Shown here: in pieces, positions 54,301-62,996 of the stretch | Layout of the letters: every line of letters starts with the position of its first letter | Position numbering within the stretch: the stretch's first letter is position 1 | NCBI GenBank assembly: GCA_029564115.1 | Contig: JAKQQP010000267.1 | Span: 149,116-213,115, forward strand | Origin: Candidatus Rifleibacteriota bacterium | GTDB lineage: Bacteria > Riflebacteria > Ozemobacteria > Ozemobacterales > Ozemobacteraceae | Direction of reading: 5' to 3' | DNA length: 64,000 bases | The notes under the pieces: generated by a model | Told to the model about the DNA's origin: nothing | The model's database searches: none | The model's input: the letters and a program-made list of their open reading frames with translations, nothing else | Program-made: the position numbers and the translations under genes

Positions 54301-54983
54301 TTGTCATCGATGGTTCTTCGTCGAGTGCTTCTGTGAGCGGTGGTCAGTTTCTTGGTGGTTTGATCGGCGAAATAATCTGCTATACCCTTGATTCTACGAT
54401 ATCGAATTGTCAGGCCTCTGGTGCCGTTAGTGGCATTACTTATGTGGGTGGGCTCTTTGGCATCATGGCAGGCGACGGCGACAAAGCTCTTAAAGCGGTT
54501 GTCAGAAGTTCTTCCGCGAGCGGCGATGTTTCAGGTGAATACGCCGGAGGTCTGGTCGGTCAGAATGGCATTGCTGCCGAAATTAAATTCAGCTCAGCCG
54601 AAGGCAAACTGTCGTGTAAAAGTTTTGGTATGTATGTTGGTGGCCTGGTCGGCCTTAACAAAGGTAACATCGACAATTCGTATGCCATCGGCACTGTCAG
54701 TGGACAATTTTCTGCCGGAGGTCTGGTCGGTAAAAATGAAGGTTTGATTGACAAGGCTTACGCAGCCGGAGCTGTCACGGGTATTTCAGCCGGTGGGTTG
54801 TGCTCTTCTTCTACAGGCACGATTACCGCATCATACTGGGATTCAGAAACAACAGGTCAGAGCACTTCTTCTGGCGGGTCGTCGTTGACGACTGCGCAGA
54901 TGCAACAGCAGAGCAGCTTCAGTGGCTGGGATTTTTCGACTGTCTGGACGATAAAGGCGGGGAGTTACCCGACTTTGCGCTGA
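51345..54983 (+). CDS. Large repeat lipoprotein (FN3, four InlB-type repeats, GLUG-like repeats)
   Basis: A 1212-residue surface lipoprotein from GTG 51345 with an AGGAGG site. Lipobox: VVLCVLLAMTGC (Cys21). Residues about 417-510 form a fibronectin-type-III domain (NREITLHWDSIPNAEFYTLY). About 515-831 are four tandem InlB-type (Listeria-Bacteroides) repeats, each with a GW- or CWNT[AS]xDGSG core and ending in an AKW-, AVW- or AQW-type motif. About 835-1190 carry GLUG-like repeats (FGGLIGE, YVGGLFGIM, YAGGLVGQN, SAGGLVGKN). The N-terminal 400 residues are not recognised. Such proteins are adhesins or surface-layer parts. The codon pattern is like its neighbours. Confidence 0.88.
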   Translation: MSSFRKIMVVLCVLLAMTGCNLLDRDTDESFNPIAPPTTGNANVKFQIVLPGENAGTIKPALRFSTGASVQFRLALVFPGTEGTAQTAVLQRRVSVNPATGDAEVTFPGVPQTSVIGQVQIEGGNLGGKNSFHGALDLSAGDNVVELAPVGSGHPADVAAGVMLDIIKVPEIVKAAPANLVTAITTTAQESINSDLSGAELYNDVLNRFVTSPLLPTLSLLKISVTNDYGLLFESGPQTSLTKTPAELWSEIPGADGLLARRIIRQGFGDQEPLVAFTDFQREKFALAYVSAEGRISQYFLSDKNTLSHLSAVQIVSEDDSVVFGAVANGLPVIIRWDGKNSATCGWPVSDSSVHWSSVFPHITADARISYPTVDMLMFDPGVQNTFRSIVRNPKSLMLQEYKISLVGVITPMFSPVEEALFALTALPGNREITLHWDSIPNAEFYTLYWSLTSEIPRSGDGVNSISRVTRPFVHSGLQENQTYHYVITWTINGEESAPSKAATATPWYTPVVQYYRITYYGNGQTGGLAPIDSVSYFSGDSAEILAPGDSFGKAGYKFVCWNTAEDGSGTDYTPGQQVEIETAGLILYAKWWAPTVIYSGNGHTAGQPPVSAVYATDSEVVVAGNTGNLQKTGYVFAGWNTAADGSGSYFQAGENFAMGADDLILYAVWSAPTRVTYYGNNHTAGNVPVDSTVYEFGDSVTLLTGDSISRDGYVFIGWNTAADGSGTDYAAGATVSMPADGLSFYAKWRSTFKYQVSFLGNGSDGGSVPATLLHMEGDVVTVPGNTGNLTNAGKTFFGWNTSADGSGREYVAGNTFVMDANNVSFYAQWQEFAGGDGSSTSPYLVANAPQLNRVRNHLDAYFMQIADIDLSGTIFSTGNGWEPIGSSTITAPSSRFHGTYDGNGKKIANLFIDRDAEDAVGLFGFAQNAVIKNLSVENADVTGKNNVGILIGNAVESSISNCHSSGRIQGDMYRIGGIAGIGMDVVIDGSSSSASVSGGQFLGGLIGEIICYTLDSTISNCQASGAVSGITYVGGLFGIMAGDGDKALKAVVRSSSASGDVSGEYAGGLVGQNGIAAEIKFSSAEGKLSCKSFGMYVGGLVGLNKGNIDNSYAIGTVSGQFSAGGLVGKNEGLIDKAYAAGAVTGISAGGLCSSSTGTITASYWDSETTGQSTSSGGSSLTTAQMQQQSSFSGWDFSTVWTIKAGSYPTLR

Positions 54984-54995
54984 TGCAGGTACAAG

Positions 54996-55043
54996 TTCTC
55001 ATAAAAGAAGCCGACTCGTGCGAGTCGGCTTCTTTTATGAGAA
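54996..55043 (+). terminator. Perfect 23-bp inverted repeat, terminator
   Basis: Arms 54996-55018 and 55021-55043 are exact complements around a 2-base centre (core AAGAAGCCGACTCG). A TTTTAT run in the descending arm gives the T tract. It lies 13 bases after the stop of the repeat lipoprotein. Confidence 0.85.
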
Positions 55044-55320
55044 TCTGTGCTTACGCAGAGTTGCTATATTGGTAGAATTCAGCAGGCTTCTGAGCTAATA
55101 AAAATGTTTAAATCAGAGCAATGTTCTGCCTGAAAAGTGGATGGCTATTTTGGGCAATATCACAGTTGCTCGAACGGAACTCAGTGCAGAGCATTCGGTG
55201 CAAAAACCGCTGTGTGAGGCAGAAAAGCTCTTGAAGATTGCTGAAAAGTCTCATGGGCGGAAAGAAAAAGACCGAAGTTCGTTGAGAGAACTTCGGTCTT
55301 TTGAATCAGGTCAGTCCAGG
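55044..55320. other. Intergenic region
   Basis: Apart from the terminator at 55266-55302, nothing is supported. A short plus-strand open frame at 55141-55386 runs through that hairpin and into the antisense of the next gene, so it is not accepted. Confidence 0.5.
55266..55302 (-). terminator. Terminator of the acidic exported protein gene
   Basis: A perfect 15-bp stem: AAAAGACCGAAGTTC (55266-55280) with GAACTTCGGTCTTTT (55288-55302). On the minus strand it ends in TTTTTCTTTCC, 18 bases after the stop. Confidence 0.93.
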
Positions 55321-56622
55321 TCAGCGATTGTGGCTTCCTTCGAAGGCTGCCATGGTATCTACAATATAAAGGGGCATTTTTACTGAAGTTGAATTGCCGT
55401 CTTTATCAGTGGAGAGAGCTGTGAAGAAGTATTCGGGCTGATCTTCATACTTTTCGCGTGGGTAGTTGGGAACACGGAAAAGGTAAGAATCGCCATCTTT
55501 TTCGACTTCTTTGCCGTCAGCATCGACGATGTTGGCGGTGACACCAACGAGGGTGGCACGGTTGTTGCCGTTGTCGGTAGACATTGCCGCGAAAATGAAC
55601 GGAACATTGCGGCGCACGAACACGCCTTTTAGCGATTTATCTTCGCCACCGACCACTGTCACAGCGTTTTTGAAATCTTCGGCGTCGATCTGAGAGGGGA
55701 GTTTTCCCGACTCGAACTTTGGCGCTCCACGCTCATTGAACAGGGTGCCGGCAATCGAGAGGCGGGCTGTTTTTTCCCAGGGGATGCTGTTGCGTTCGTC
55801 GTCTTTGCCTTCTTCAAGAAAGATGTAGCTGGCATCTTCATAGTCGTCCGCTTTGGTTGAGAACGGGCGACCGAGGTTGGCGACGATTTTTTCGGCCATC
55901 TGCTTTTTCAGGGCATCTTCGGTCTCAGCCATGTTTACTGTGCCGGCGCCTTCCTGGAACGCTACCCAGAGGTCGGGGGAGGTGCAATCGTGAACATGGA
56001 TGCCGACGCGCTGCTGGGCAGTGACAGTTTTGGCTGCATCTTCGCCTTCTTTGGCTTCTTCACCGTCTTCGCCGCCTTCACTGCCTTCCGGGGCGCTGCC
56101 GGCATCACCAACGGCATCTTCACCTTCAGCGCCACCAGAAGTGGAGACCTGACGGGCGCCGCCGTTATGTACTTCGTAATAGCCGGGAGAGGTGATATTA
56201 CATTTTTCGGTAGCTTCGTTGGTGTTGGTGCTCTGTTCCGTCTTCATACTGCCGTCGTCTTCTTCTTTAGAGATTTCCCAGTTGATGTTGGGAGGCCCTT
56301 CGAATTTTGCGTTGGCGGCAATCTCGTCGGCGTCATAGTTGTAAAGATTCGAATTTTCCTGCATCAGATAGCCCACGTCCTCAAGCCAGTGGATGTCGCC
56401 GCTGTCAGGGTTTGAACCGCGAAAACCTTCAGGCATGACATTTTCGTCATCTTTGACGCCGAGCGTCATTTCGGTAGAATCTGGAATTTCTACGACTTCT
56501 TCTGTGGTCGCTTCTGTTTCAGTTCCGGTTCCAGTGGCTGTTTCCTGCCCTGACACGCCGTATACCCCCGAACAAAGCAGAAAAACAGCGATGATGAGCC
56601 CCCATTTATTCAACGATTTCAT
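55321..56622 (-). CDS. Exported acidic protein of unknown function
   Basis: A 433-residue protein with a signal peptide (WGLIIAVFLLCSGVYGVSG). Then come a Thr/Glu-rich stretch (25-55), a segment with CNITSPGYYEVHNGGARQVS, a very acidic Gly/Glu/Ala linker (about 165-205), and a segment RVGIHVHDCTSPDLWVAFQE. The C-terminal half is beta-rich (VRRNVPFIFAAMSTDNGNN, YLFRVPNYPREKYEDQPEYF). The last part looks like an immunoglobulin- or cadherin-like extracellular domain. Single Cys residues follow the two conserved-looking CNITSP and DCTSPD motifs. No family is recognised. ATG 56622 has a GGGAGG site. Confidence 0.78.
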   Translation of the reverse strand: MKSLNKWGLIIAVFLLCSGVYGVSGQETATGTGTETEATTEEVVEIPDSTEMTLGVKDDENVMPEGFRGSNPDSGDIHWLEDVGYLMQENSNLYNYDADEIAANAKFEGPPNINWEISKEEDDGSMKTEQSTNTNEATEKCNITSPGYYEVHNGGARQVSTSGGAEGEDAVGDAGSAPEGSEGGEDGEEAKEGEDAAKTVTAQQRVGIHVHDCTSPDLWVAFQEGAGTVNMAETEDALKKQMAEKIVANLGRPFSTKADDYEDASYIFLEEGKDDERNSIPWEKTARLSIAGTLFNERGAPKFESGKLPSQIDAEDFKNAVTVVGGEDKSLKGVFVRRNVPFIFAAMSTDNGNNRATLVGVTANIVDADGKEVEKDGDSYLFRVPNYPREKYEDQPEYFFTALSTDKDGNSTSVKMPLYIVDTMAAFEGSHNR

Positions 56623-56743
56623 AAATACCTCCCTCTGCAATTGCAGGTTTTACTTATTAATACTATACGAGTTGATCGCTTCAGACGTTTCAAAAAAAAT
56701 AAATTGCTGTTTCTGATAATTTGAAGTCATAACAGCAGGCAAT

Positions 56744-57205
56744 TCAGCTGATATGACGGGATAGTGTCCATTTTATCTGCCAGCGGCCACTCTCAGAAGC
56801 CGGTTCCAGACAGATGATACCAGAATTCTGAAATTTCATTATTTCATGCGAGGTATTTCCGGTTATCAGCAGAGACAAAAGACGTTGCAGAAAAGGCAGA
56901 TGCCCGACCACAAGCGTATTCTCGCCTTGCTTGAGCGTTGCTGCAAATTGCTCTACATTCCCCTCAGGGGATAGGGAAGTGTCTTCTCTGAGGCCACGCG
57001 CCGGTTTGAGCTTAGTCGCGAAAATTTCGGCGGTTTGTCTGGCTCTGAGTTTATCGCTGTGTACTATCTCATCGACGATAACCATGTAATATTCGGCGAC
57101 ACTCGCGACATGCGAAGATTCTTTTATGCCCAGGGCGGTCAGGGGGCGTTGTAAATCCTTTTCTGCAGATGCTGCCTGCCCGTGTTGAACAAGAAAAATA
57201 GCCAT
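56744..57205 (-). CDS. sixA: Phosphohistidine phosphatase SixA
   Basis: A 153-residue phosphoglycerate-mutase-like phosphatase. The catalytic His8 is in LVQHGQA, where the common RHG is QHG as in many SixA proteins; the second His is in NTLVVGHLPFLQRL; HSDKLRARQTAEIF supplies the phosphate-pocket Arg. SixA dephosphorylates histidine phosphorelay proteins or related substrates. The start at 57205 has a GGTGG site. It lies 16 bases after the uracil-DNA-glycosylase-like gene. Confidence 0.9.
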   Translation of the reverse strand: MAIFLVQHGQAASAEKDLQRPLTALGIKESSHVASVAEYYMVIVDEIVHSDKLRARQTAEIFATKLKPARGLREDTSLSPEGNVEQFAATLKQGENTLVVGHLPFLQRLLSLLITGNTSHEIMKFQNSGIICLEPASESGRWQIKWTLSRHIS

Positions 57206-57221
57206 GATATACCACCAAAAA

Positions 57222-57911
57222 TCAAAATAAAGCGTTGAACTGTTCGCGAAATTTGACTGCCCCGCCATTGGCCGGGTGTCTGACTTTTGCGAAGGGAAGA
57301 TTCATGATCGCAAGCTGGGCGGCAGCCTTTTCGCCGACCGCAACAATTTTCGCCGGGCGCATGATATCGATCAGTTCATTCAATATCGTGTGACCGGCAG
57401 CGAGTTCATGATCTTTCGGGGTGCGATTGGAAAGCATACCCTTTTGTCTGTCGAAGGGATGCCAGGGAAGAGCGTTCCATATTGCAAACTCATAGGAGTC
57501 CAGGCCAGAAGCGAGAAGGTGACTCCAGACAATGGTTGCTGTAGGTTCGTTGAAGCCGTCTTCGCGAACTTCGCGCCGGCTGGTGCGGCACGGCTGCATG
57601 GATGTAAAAACGTGCTCCGGCAAAATACCCTTTTGTTTCTGCAGCCCGAGAAGCATACGCTCCGAAGTCATTGCGATGCCGGAAAAGTGCCCGCCCTGGT
57701 AGCCAAGAGCTTCGCCGACAAGAAGAAACTTTACCCGCCCGAGGCGTTCGTAAAGATAAAACATCAGCTGATGTCGCCGTATCTCGCAGGCATTGGTGTA
57801 ATCATCGTTCTCCGGATCATTCTGCCACCATGGGTTGAACAGATCGCCGGCTGGTGCTTCCCGTAGCGCATCTATGAAATTGTCTATTCTTTGTTTGTTT
57901 GTTTCTGACAT
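57222..57911 (-). CDS. Uracil-DNA-glycosylase-superfamily protein
   Basis: A 229-residue protein with the UDG fold. LLVGEALGYQGGHFSGIAMTS holds the active-site loop and IWNALPWHPF the aromatic region; the late VRHPANGGAVKF corresponds to the H-P-S loop. These differ from family-1 Ung, so it belongs with the family-4/5-like or uncharacterised COG1573-type members. Base-excision activity is plausible but not established. It is grouped with sixA. Confidence 0.78.
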   Translation of the reverse strand: MSETNKQRIDNFIDALREAPAGDLFNPWWQNDPENDDYTNACEIRRHQLMFYLYERLGRVKFLLVGEALGYQGGHFSGIAMTSERMLLGLQKQKGILPEHVFTSMQPCRTSRREVREDGFNEPTATIVWSHLLASGLDSYEFAIWNALPWHPFDRQKGMLSNRTPKDHELAAGHTILNELIDIMRPAKIVAVGEKAAAQLAIMNLPFAKVRHPANGGAVKFREQFNALF

Positions 57912-57976
57912 GGCTGAATGTTAATACATCTTTCGTTGTCCTGCAAACAAGTGTTGCATTCAACGCCGCGCCCGGC

Positions 57977-59758
57977 TCAAGTTTTTGTATTTGCAGCGAA
58001 TTGTAGTTCGTATAGTTTGTGATAGTGACCTTTGCGGGCCAGAAGTTCTTCATGGCTGCCCTGTTCGACAAGATGACCGTTGTGAAGAACCAGTGTGCGG
58101 TCGCAGTTTCTTATGGTCGAAAGGCGATGCGCTATGATCAGGCTGGTTCTTTGGCTGGTCAGCCTCAGAACGGCTTTTTGAATTATCGCCTCAGTCTCTG
58201 AATCTACCGACGAAGTGGCCTCATCGAGTATCAGAATCTCGGGGTCGGTTGCCAGAGCGCGAGAAAAGGCGATAAGCTGGCGCTGCCCGGCAGAAATATT
58301 GCTGCCCCGCTCAAAAATCGGTGTGTTCACGCCTTCCGGTAATTTTGCGATCAACGCTTCCATTTCTAGTTCTTTGATAATATTATCAAATTTGTGATTA
58401 TCATAATTTTGGTCTGCAAGCAGGATGTTCTCCAGGAGGGTGCCGGAGAAGATGTTGACATCTTGCTGGATCAAGCCAATTTTCAGTCGTAACGATGCGC
58501 GTGAAAATTTTCGCAGGTCGGTGCCGTCGAGTAGGATTTCGCCATTCTGAAAATCGTAGAAGCGTTTCAGTAAAGAAGCCAGAGTCGTTTTGCCGGCGCC
58601 GGTATGCCCGACTATTGCCAGACGTTCACCCTTGCTGATTTTGAAACTCAGGTTTTTCAATACCGGTTTGTCGAGGGAATACGAAAAGTTTAGATTTTTG
58701 AATTCAATGCCTTCACGCAAAGTTTTGAATTCGATGCCTTCATTCAGATCAGGTTCAGGGTTTTCGTCTAAAAGCGCAAACACGCGCTCTGCTGAAGCCA
58801 TGGCGCTTTGAAAAATCGACAGCTTTTCACTGATCTGCCGAACCGGGTCGAAAAATGCCTGGGTGTAGGCAATGAAAGTGATCAGCAGCCCCATGGTTAT
58901 TTCGCCGGTGCTGACCAGCCAGCCACCATAAACAATTACCACCGACATCGTTATTGCGGTAAAAATAGTAACTGCCGGAACGAAGAATGAGTTGTAGAAA
59001 ACTGAAGTGAGTTCTGCGTCACGCAGTTCGAGATTCATGGTGTCGAATTTGGCTTCTCTGGCCTGTTCCTGGTTAAAAATATGAATTACGCTCATTCCGG
59101 CTACATTCTCGGCCAGCGACGCATTTATAGTCGCAAGCCGGGCACGCGCCAGTCGAAAAGCGTCACGCATTTTCACTTTTAAAAACCAGGCAATGTAAAA
59201 TAATCCCGGCGTCGTCAGAAGAGCTGCCAGCCCGAGTTTGAAATGCAGCGTCAGCATCATGCCGCCGATGCCGACAAGCACGAAGATTTCGCCGCTGACA
59301 TTGATCAGTGCCGCAGAAAAAAGCTCGGCCAGCGTAGAAACGTCATTGGTGATGCGGGTGACGAGTCTGCCTACCGGTGTGCGGTCGAAAAAGCCGATCG
59401 GCAGTCTCTGTATGTGGGCGAACAATGCGTTGCGCAGATCATGCAATACCCGTTGCCCCGTATATTGCAGCAGCCAGTTGCGGGCTGCAGAGATGGCAAA
59501 GAACAGCAGATGCCCGGCGCCGTAGATTTTGACAAAATACCAGAGAAGAGCAAAGTTTTTATCTTTTATGCCCTGATCAACCGCTTTGCCGAGCACCAGA
59601 GGCAGAGATATCTGAATTGCTGTGCCAAGCAATACCAACAGAACGGCCACGACAAAATGCAGTCGCCAGGCACGCAAAAACGGCCACATGCGCTTTGCCA
59701 GTCCGGTGTCCCAGGCTGGGGCTTTGATATCGTCTTCGTTAAAATATGAATCGTCCAT
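57977..59758 (-). CDS. ABC exporter half-transporter, canonical catalytic site
   Basis: A 593-residue fusion of a six-segment ABC exporter membrane domain (about 30-320) and an ATPase domain. Walker A is GHTGAGKTT, the signature is ISAGQRQ, and Walker B is ILILDEATSSVD with the catalytic Glu. The deviant signature (SAGQ instead of SGGQ) with an intact Glu marks it as the partner that completes the degenerate site in trans. It starts 2 bases after the other half-transporter. ATG 59758 is used; an upstream frame to 59803 overlaps the partner gene. Confidence 0.93.
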   Translation of the reverse strand: MDDSYFNEDDIKAPAWDTGLAKRMWPFLRAWRLHFVVAVLLVLLGTAIQISLPLVLGKAVDQGIKDKNFALLWYFVKIYGAGHLLFFAISAARNWLLQYTGQRVLHDLRNALFAHIQRLPIGFFDRTPVGRLVTRITNDVSTLAELFSAALINVSGEIFVLVGIGGMMLTLHFKLGLAALLTTPGLFYIAWFLKVKMRDAFRLARARLATINASLAENVAGMSVIHIFNQEQAREAKFDTMNLELRDAELTSVFYNSFFVPAVTIFTAITMSVVIVYGGWLVSTGEITMGLLITFIAYTQAFFDPVRQISEKLSIFQSAMASAERVFALLDENPEPDLNEGIEFKTLREGIEFKNLNFSYSLDKPVLKNLSFKISKGERLAIVGHTGAGKTTLASLLKRFYDFQNGEILLDGTDLRKFSRASLRLKIGLIQQDVNIFSGTLLENILLADQNYDNHKFDNIIKELEMEALIAKLPEGVNTPIFERGSNISAGQRQLIAFSRALATDPEILILDEATSSVDSETEAIIQKAVLRLTSQRTSLIIAHRLSTIRNCDRTLVLHNGHLVEQGSHEELLARKGHYHKLYELQFAANTKT

Positions 59759-59760
59759 TT

Positions 59761-61530
59761 TCAGCTCTTTTCGAGTTCGGCTTTCAGACGCTGGCGCTGC
59801 CATGTTCTGGCATAATGGCCCTGCTGCGCCAGAAGTTGCTCGTGAGTGCCGGTTTCAGCAATTTTACCGTTGTCGAGATAGATGATCAGATCGGCGTTCT
59901 GCAAACTTACCATGCGGTGCGAGACGATAATACATGTGCTTTGCCGCTCGTTCTGGCGCAGCGATGTGAGAATTTTCCGTTCTGTTTCTGTGTCGACGGC
60001 GCTGGTGCAGTCGTCGAGCACGAGAATCTGCCGGTTGGCCGCCAGTGCCCGCGCCAGCGAAACACGCTGCTTCTGCCCACCAGACAGGTTGACGCCCCTT
60101 TCCCCAAGCATTGTCTCAAGTCTGGCCGGAAAATCTGCTATGTCGCCGCTCAAACCAGCACTTGTCGCAAAGCTCATGGCGACCTCCGGTTGTTCTTTGT
60201 CGGTATGGGCAAAGAGAATGTTCTCGCGAATCGATTCTGAAAAAAGAAAGGTTTCCTGGGGCACGTAAGCAAAAAAGTCGCGCAATGTGTTGAGCGGAAT
60301 CTCATTGATATCGCAGCCGCCAATTTTTATGCTGCCCGAATCAGGCTGAAACATTTTCATCAAAAGGCGCAGCAGGGTGCTTTTGCCACTGCCGACGGGG
60401 CCGGTAATGCCGAGGGTCTGCCTCGGGCCAAGCTTGAAGCTGATGTTGTCGAGGCTTTTTGTCGTGGCTTCGGGGTAAGAGAAGCTGAGGTTCTCGACTT
60501 CTATGCTGAATTGTTCAGGTGTTTGCGCTGGTCGATCAGGGTCTTTGTCGGCGGCGGGCGTTTCGCGCAGTATCTGCAGGCAGCGTTCCATCGAGGCCAT
60601 GCTGCGCTGATAGATGTTGATGATCCAGCCGATGGCCATCATTGGCCAGCTGAGCTTGAGCATGTACGATTCGATGGCGATGAATGAGCCGAGAGTGATG
60701 GTGCCGGCCACCACCATGTTGCCGCCGAAATAGAGTAAAACGACCATTGCCATGGCAACTACCAGATCGAGAGCAGGGTGAAACAGAGATTCGATGTTTG
60801 CCAGCCTGATTTTGTCACGCACGAATTCGAGGCCGCAGCGGTCAAAACGCCTTATTTCGCTGTCTTCGATGTGAAAGCCCTTGATGACCCGTATCCCGGA
60901 AAGGTTTTCTTCAGCGCGTGACGACAAATCAGAGAGTCGTGCCTGGACTTCGCTTGAACGGTTGTGTATAGCGTTTTTAACCATCACCACCATGACCGGG
61001 ATCAGCAGAAAAGGCACCATCGTGATCAGGGTGAGTTTCGGCGACAGCCAGAACATGATGAAGGGTACGGTGAGAAAATAGAATGACGTGTCGAGAACGA
61101 CCAGAATGCCGATGCCGAGCATGAAGCGTATTTCTTGAATATCGTTGGTCAGGCGCGACATGATGTCGCCGGTGCGGGTTCTGCTGAAATAATGAAAAGG
61201 CAGCTTCAGCAGGTGCGCAAATAAGGCTTTGCGCAGGTCGTAGACCGAATGATGCGAAGTGCCCAGAAAAAACTGCCGCCAGAAAAATCTGAAAATGCCC
61301 TGCACTATTGCTGTGACCAGCAGAGCCACACCACACCAGGCGAGAGTAGCAAAGCCCTGACTGTGTTCGATGCTGTCTATGGCGTATTTTAAAATAACCG
61401 GCGGCAGAATATCGGCGATATCGACCACTATCAGCGACAGCATGCCGTATAAAAGATGCCGGCGATAGGGGGTAAGCAATTGTACGGCATAGCGCTGCGG
61501 TGATTGGTGTGTGTCTGCCTGCGCTGTCAT
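59761..61530 (-). CDS. ABC exporter half-transporter, degenerate catalytic site
   Basis: A 589-residue ABC exporter: membrane domain (LYGMLSLIVVDIADILPPVI and following) and ATPase with Walker A GPVGSGKST, canonical signature LSGGQKQR and Walker B ILVLDDCTSAVD. The catalytic Glu is Asp here. With the downstream partner this makes a heterodimer with one active and one degenerate ATP site, the arrangement of TM287/288, BmrCD and similar multidrug or lipid exporters. Substrate is unknown. Confidence 0.93.
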   Translation of the reverse strand: MTAQADTHQSPQRYAVQLLTPYRRHLLYGMLSLIVVDIADILPPVILKYAIDSIEHSQGFATLAWCGVALLVTAIVQGIFRFFWRQFFLGTSHHSVYDLRKALFAHLLKLPFHYFSRTRTGDIMSRLTNDIQEIRFMLGIGILVVLDTSFYFLTVPFIMFWLSPKLTLITMVPFLLIPVMVVMVKNAIHNRSSEVQARLSDLSSRAEENLSGIRVIKGFHIEDSEIRRFDRCGLEFVRDKIRLANIESLFHPALDLVVAMAMVVLLYFGGNMVVAGTITLGSFIAIESYMLKLSWPMMAIGWIINIYQRSMASMERCLQILRETPAADKDPDRPAQTPEQFSIEVENLSFSYPEATTKSLDNISFKLGPRQTLGITGPVGSGKSTLLRLLMKMFQPDSGSIKIGGCDINEIPLNTLRDFFAYVPQETFLFSESIRENILFAHTDKEQPEVAMSFATSAGLSGDIADFPARLETMLGERGVNLSGGQKQRVSLARALAANRQILVLDDCTSAVDTETERKILTSLRQNERQSTCIIVSHRMVSLQNADLIIYLDNGKIAETGTHEQLLAQQGHYARTWQRQRLKAELEKS

Positions 61531-61582
61531 GTGAGAAGCTTACCGTGCAACCCGTTCAAAGTCAACAAAGTTAACCGACTCT

Positions 61583-62869
61583 TCAAAGGCGCAGTTCAGC
61601 TTTGAGGCGATCGACGCGATTTTGCAGTTCTTCACTGTCTGGCTGAAATTTTGGGATGTCGAGATACTGCGAATACAGCTGAAATCTTTGCAGGTCGCGG
61701 GCTTCTATTAAAGTGGTTTCCTGGCCGGAAGCGCTCGAAACGGCATTGGCGGTGCAATCGAGAATCATCTGTTCTTCGAGCTTGCCCTTGAGCTGCCTGA
61801 CCTGCTCGATGCTTTCGAGAAAGTCGGCTGCCTGTGGCAGCTCGGTAGCCATTTCTGCGGTTGGCAGCGGATGAGGCGGCAGCTGCTGGTGCCAGAAAAA
61901 TCTCATCTTGAATGGCAGCTCGAATGGCACATTCTCAAAGTTGCCGTAAAATGCCTCAGAAAGCGGGCCGTGCGGGTCAAGATACATGCCTTCAATGGCA
62001 GCCCGGCGGTTGTCGCTGGGGCTGCGACCACTGGTGCCTTTTACCTGTTCTTCCATTATTTTGTGGGTCTGGCCGAGGCGTGTCATCCAGCGGTAGCGCA
62101 TTACCAGGGCTTCGCCTTCACGAATTTTGTTGGCGATGGCGATGATCTTTTCCTGGTATGTGGTTTTCGGGTCGGCAACTATGGCATAAACATTGTTGCG
62201 CCAGATAATGGCCGATGTTTCAAGAGAATGCTGGGCGAACTTTTGAATGCGGGCGGTCAGAGTGCGGGCTGCCTGCAAAAAGCTTTCGGCAGCAGCTTCC
62301 ATTTCTATTGTCGGGCCTGACCAGTTTTTCTCGAAAAATGAGGTCAGAACCAGCTGTAGACTGGCAAGCATCTGAGTCAGCTGCTCTTCAATGCGAAAGT
62401 GTACCGAATATGGCGAAGACCCGCCGCGCATCTGCAGACGACGCAGTAGTAACGAAACCGTAGCCGCTCTGCTGAATTGAACCGCATCATAGGCAGCAAA
62501 CACCAGACCGCCCCAGAACAGCATAAAACTCAACGGAAACAGCACCTGGGTCATGAGCATGCCGCCGCCCAGAATCAGAGCGACAAACGCGACGATGAAC
62601 AGCCAGCTTTGCCCGGTATTGCCAATATATTTGCCGAATTCGACGAGCATGTTCCCCGCAAGACTGGCGTTCGGGTTGATTGTCTCACAGAGATGGTGAA
62701 ACTTGCCCGGTACCGACGGCGGGTTCGCCAGGTATTCTTTTTCGATGGGATTGAGTGTGTCGAAAACCGGTCGAGCCATGCCGCACAGAGGGCAGGCCGA
62801 GGCCTTCGAAGAAACCGCCGAATGGCATTGGCGACAAAATTTGTTGAGCATCGCATTTTTGCTGGTCAT
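61583..62869 (-). CDS. Zn-ribbon membrane protein of unknown function
   Basis: A 428-residue protein: an N-terminal zinc ribbon (FCRQCHSAVSSKASACPLCG), two membrane segments (SWLFIVAFVALILGGGMLMT and LFPLSFMLFWGGLVFAAYDA, about 88-130), then a long, mainly helical cytoplasmic part. No known family beyond the ribbon. The start at 62869 has a weak TCTGGG site. It precedes the ABC pair by 52 bases in the same direction and may belong to their unit. Confidence 0.75.
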   Translation of the reverse strand: MTSKNAMLNKFCRQCHSAVSSKASACPLCGMARPVFDTLNPIEKEYLANPPSVPGKFHHLCETINPNASLAGNMLVEFGKYIGNTGQSWLFIVAFVALILGGGMLMTQVLFPLSFMLFWGGLVFAAYDAVQFSRAATVSLLLRRLQMRGGSSPYSVHFRIEEQLTQMLASLQLVLTSFFEKNWSGPTIEMEAAAESFLQAARTLTARIQKFAQHSLETSAIIWRNNVYAIVADPKTTYQEKIIAIANKIREGEALVMRYRWMTRLGQTHKIMEEQVKGTSGRSPSDNRRAAIEGMYLDPHGPLSEAFYGNFENVPFELPFKMRFFWHQQLPPHPLPTAEMATELPQAADFLESIEQVRQLKGKLEEQMILDCTANAVSSASGQETTLIEARDLQRFQLYSQYLDIPKFQPDSEELQNRVDRLKAELRL

Positions 62870-62996
62870 ACCCAGATTCTAATGCAAGCAATAACAATAA
62901 TCAATTCAGACTTGCAAACATCAGTAAAATCACCAGGAACAATCAATTTAAACACAGTGTCCGAATTTCTGAGCTCATACATGGCTGCTTATTCAC

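Noticed and set aside
55141..55386. 81-codon plus-strand frame
   Set aside because: It reads through the terminator at 55266-55302 and into antisense of the next gene.
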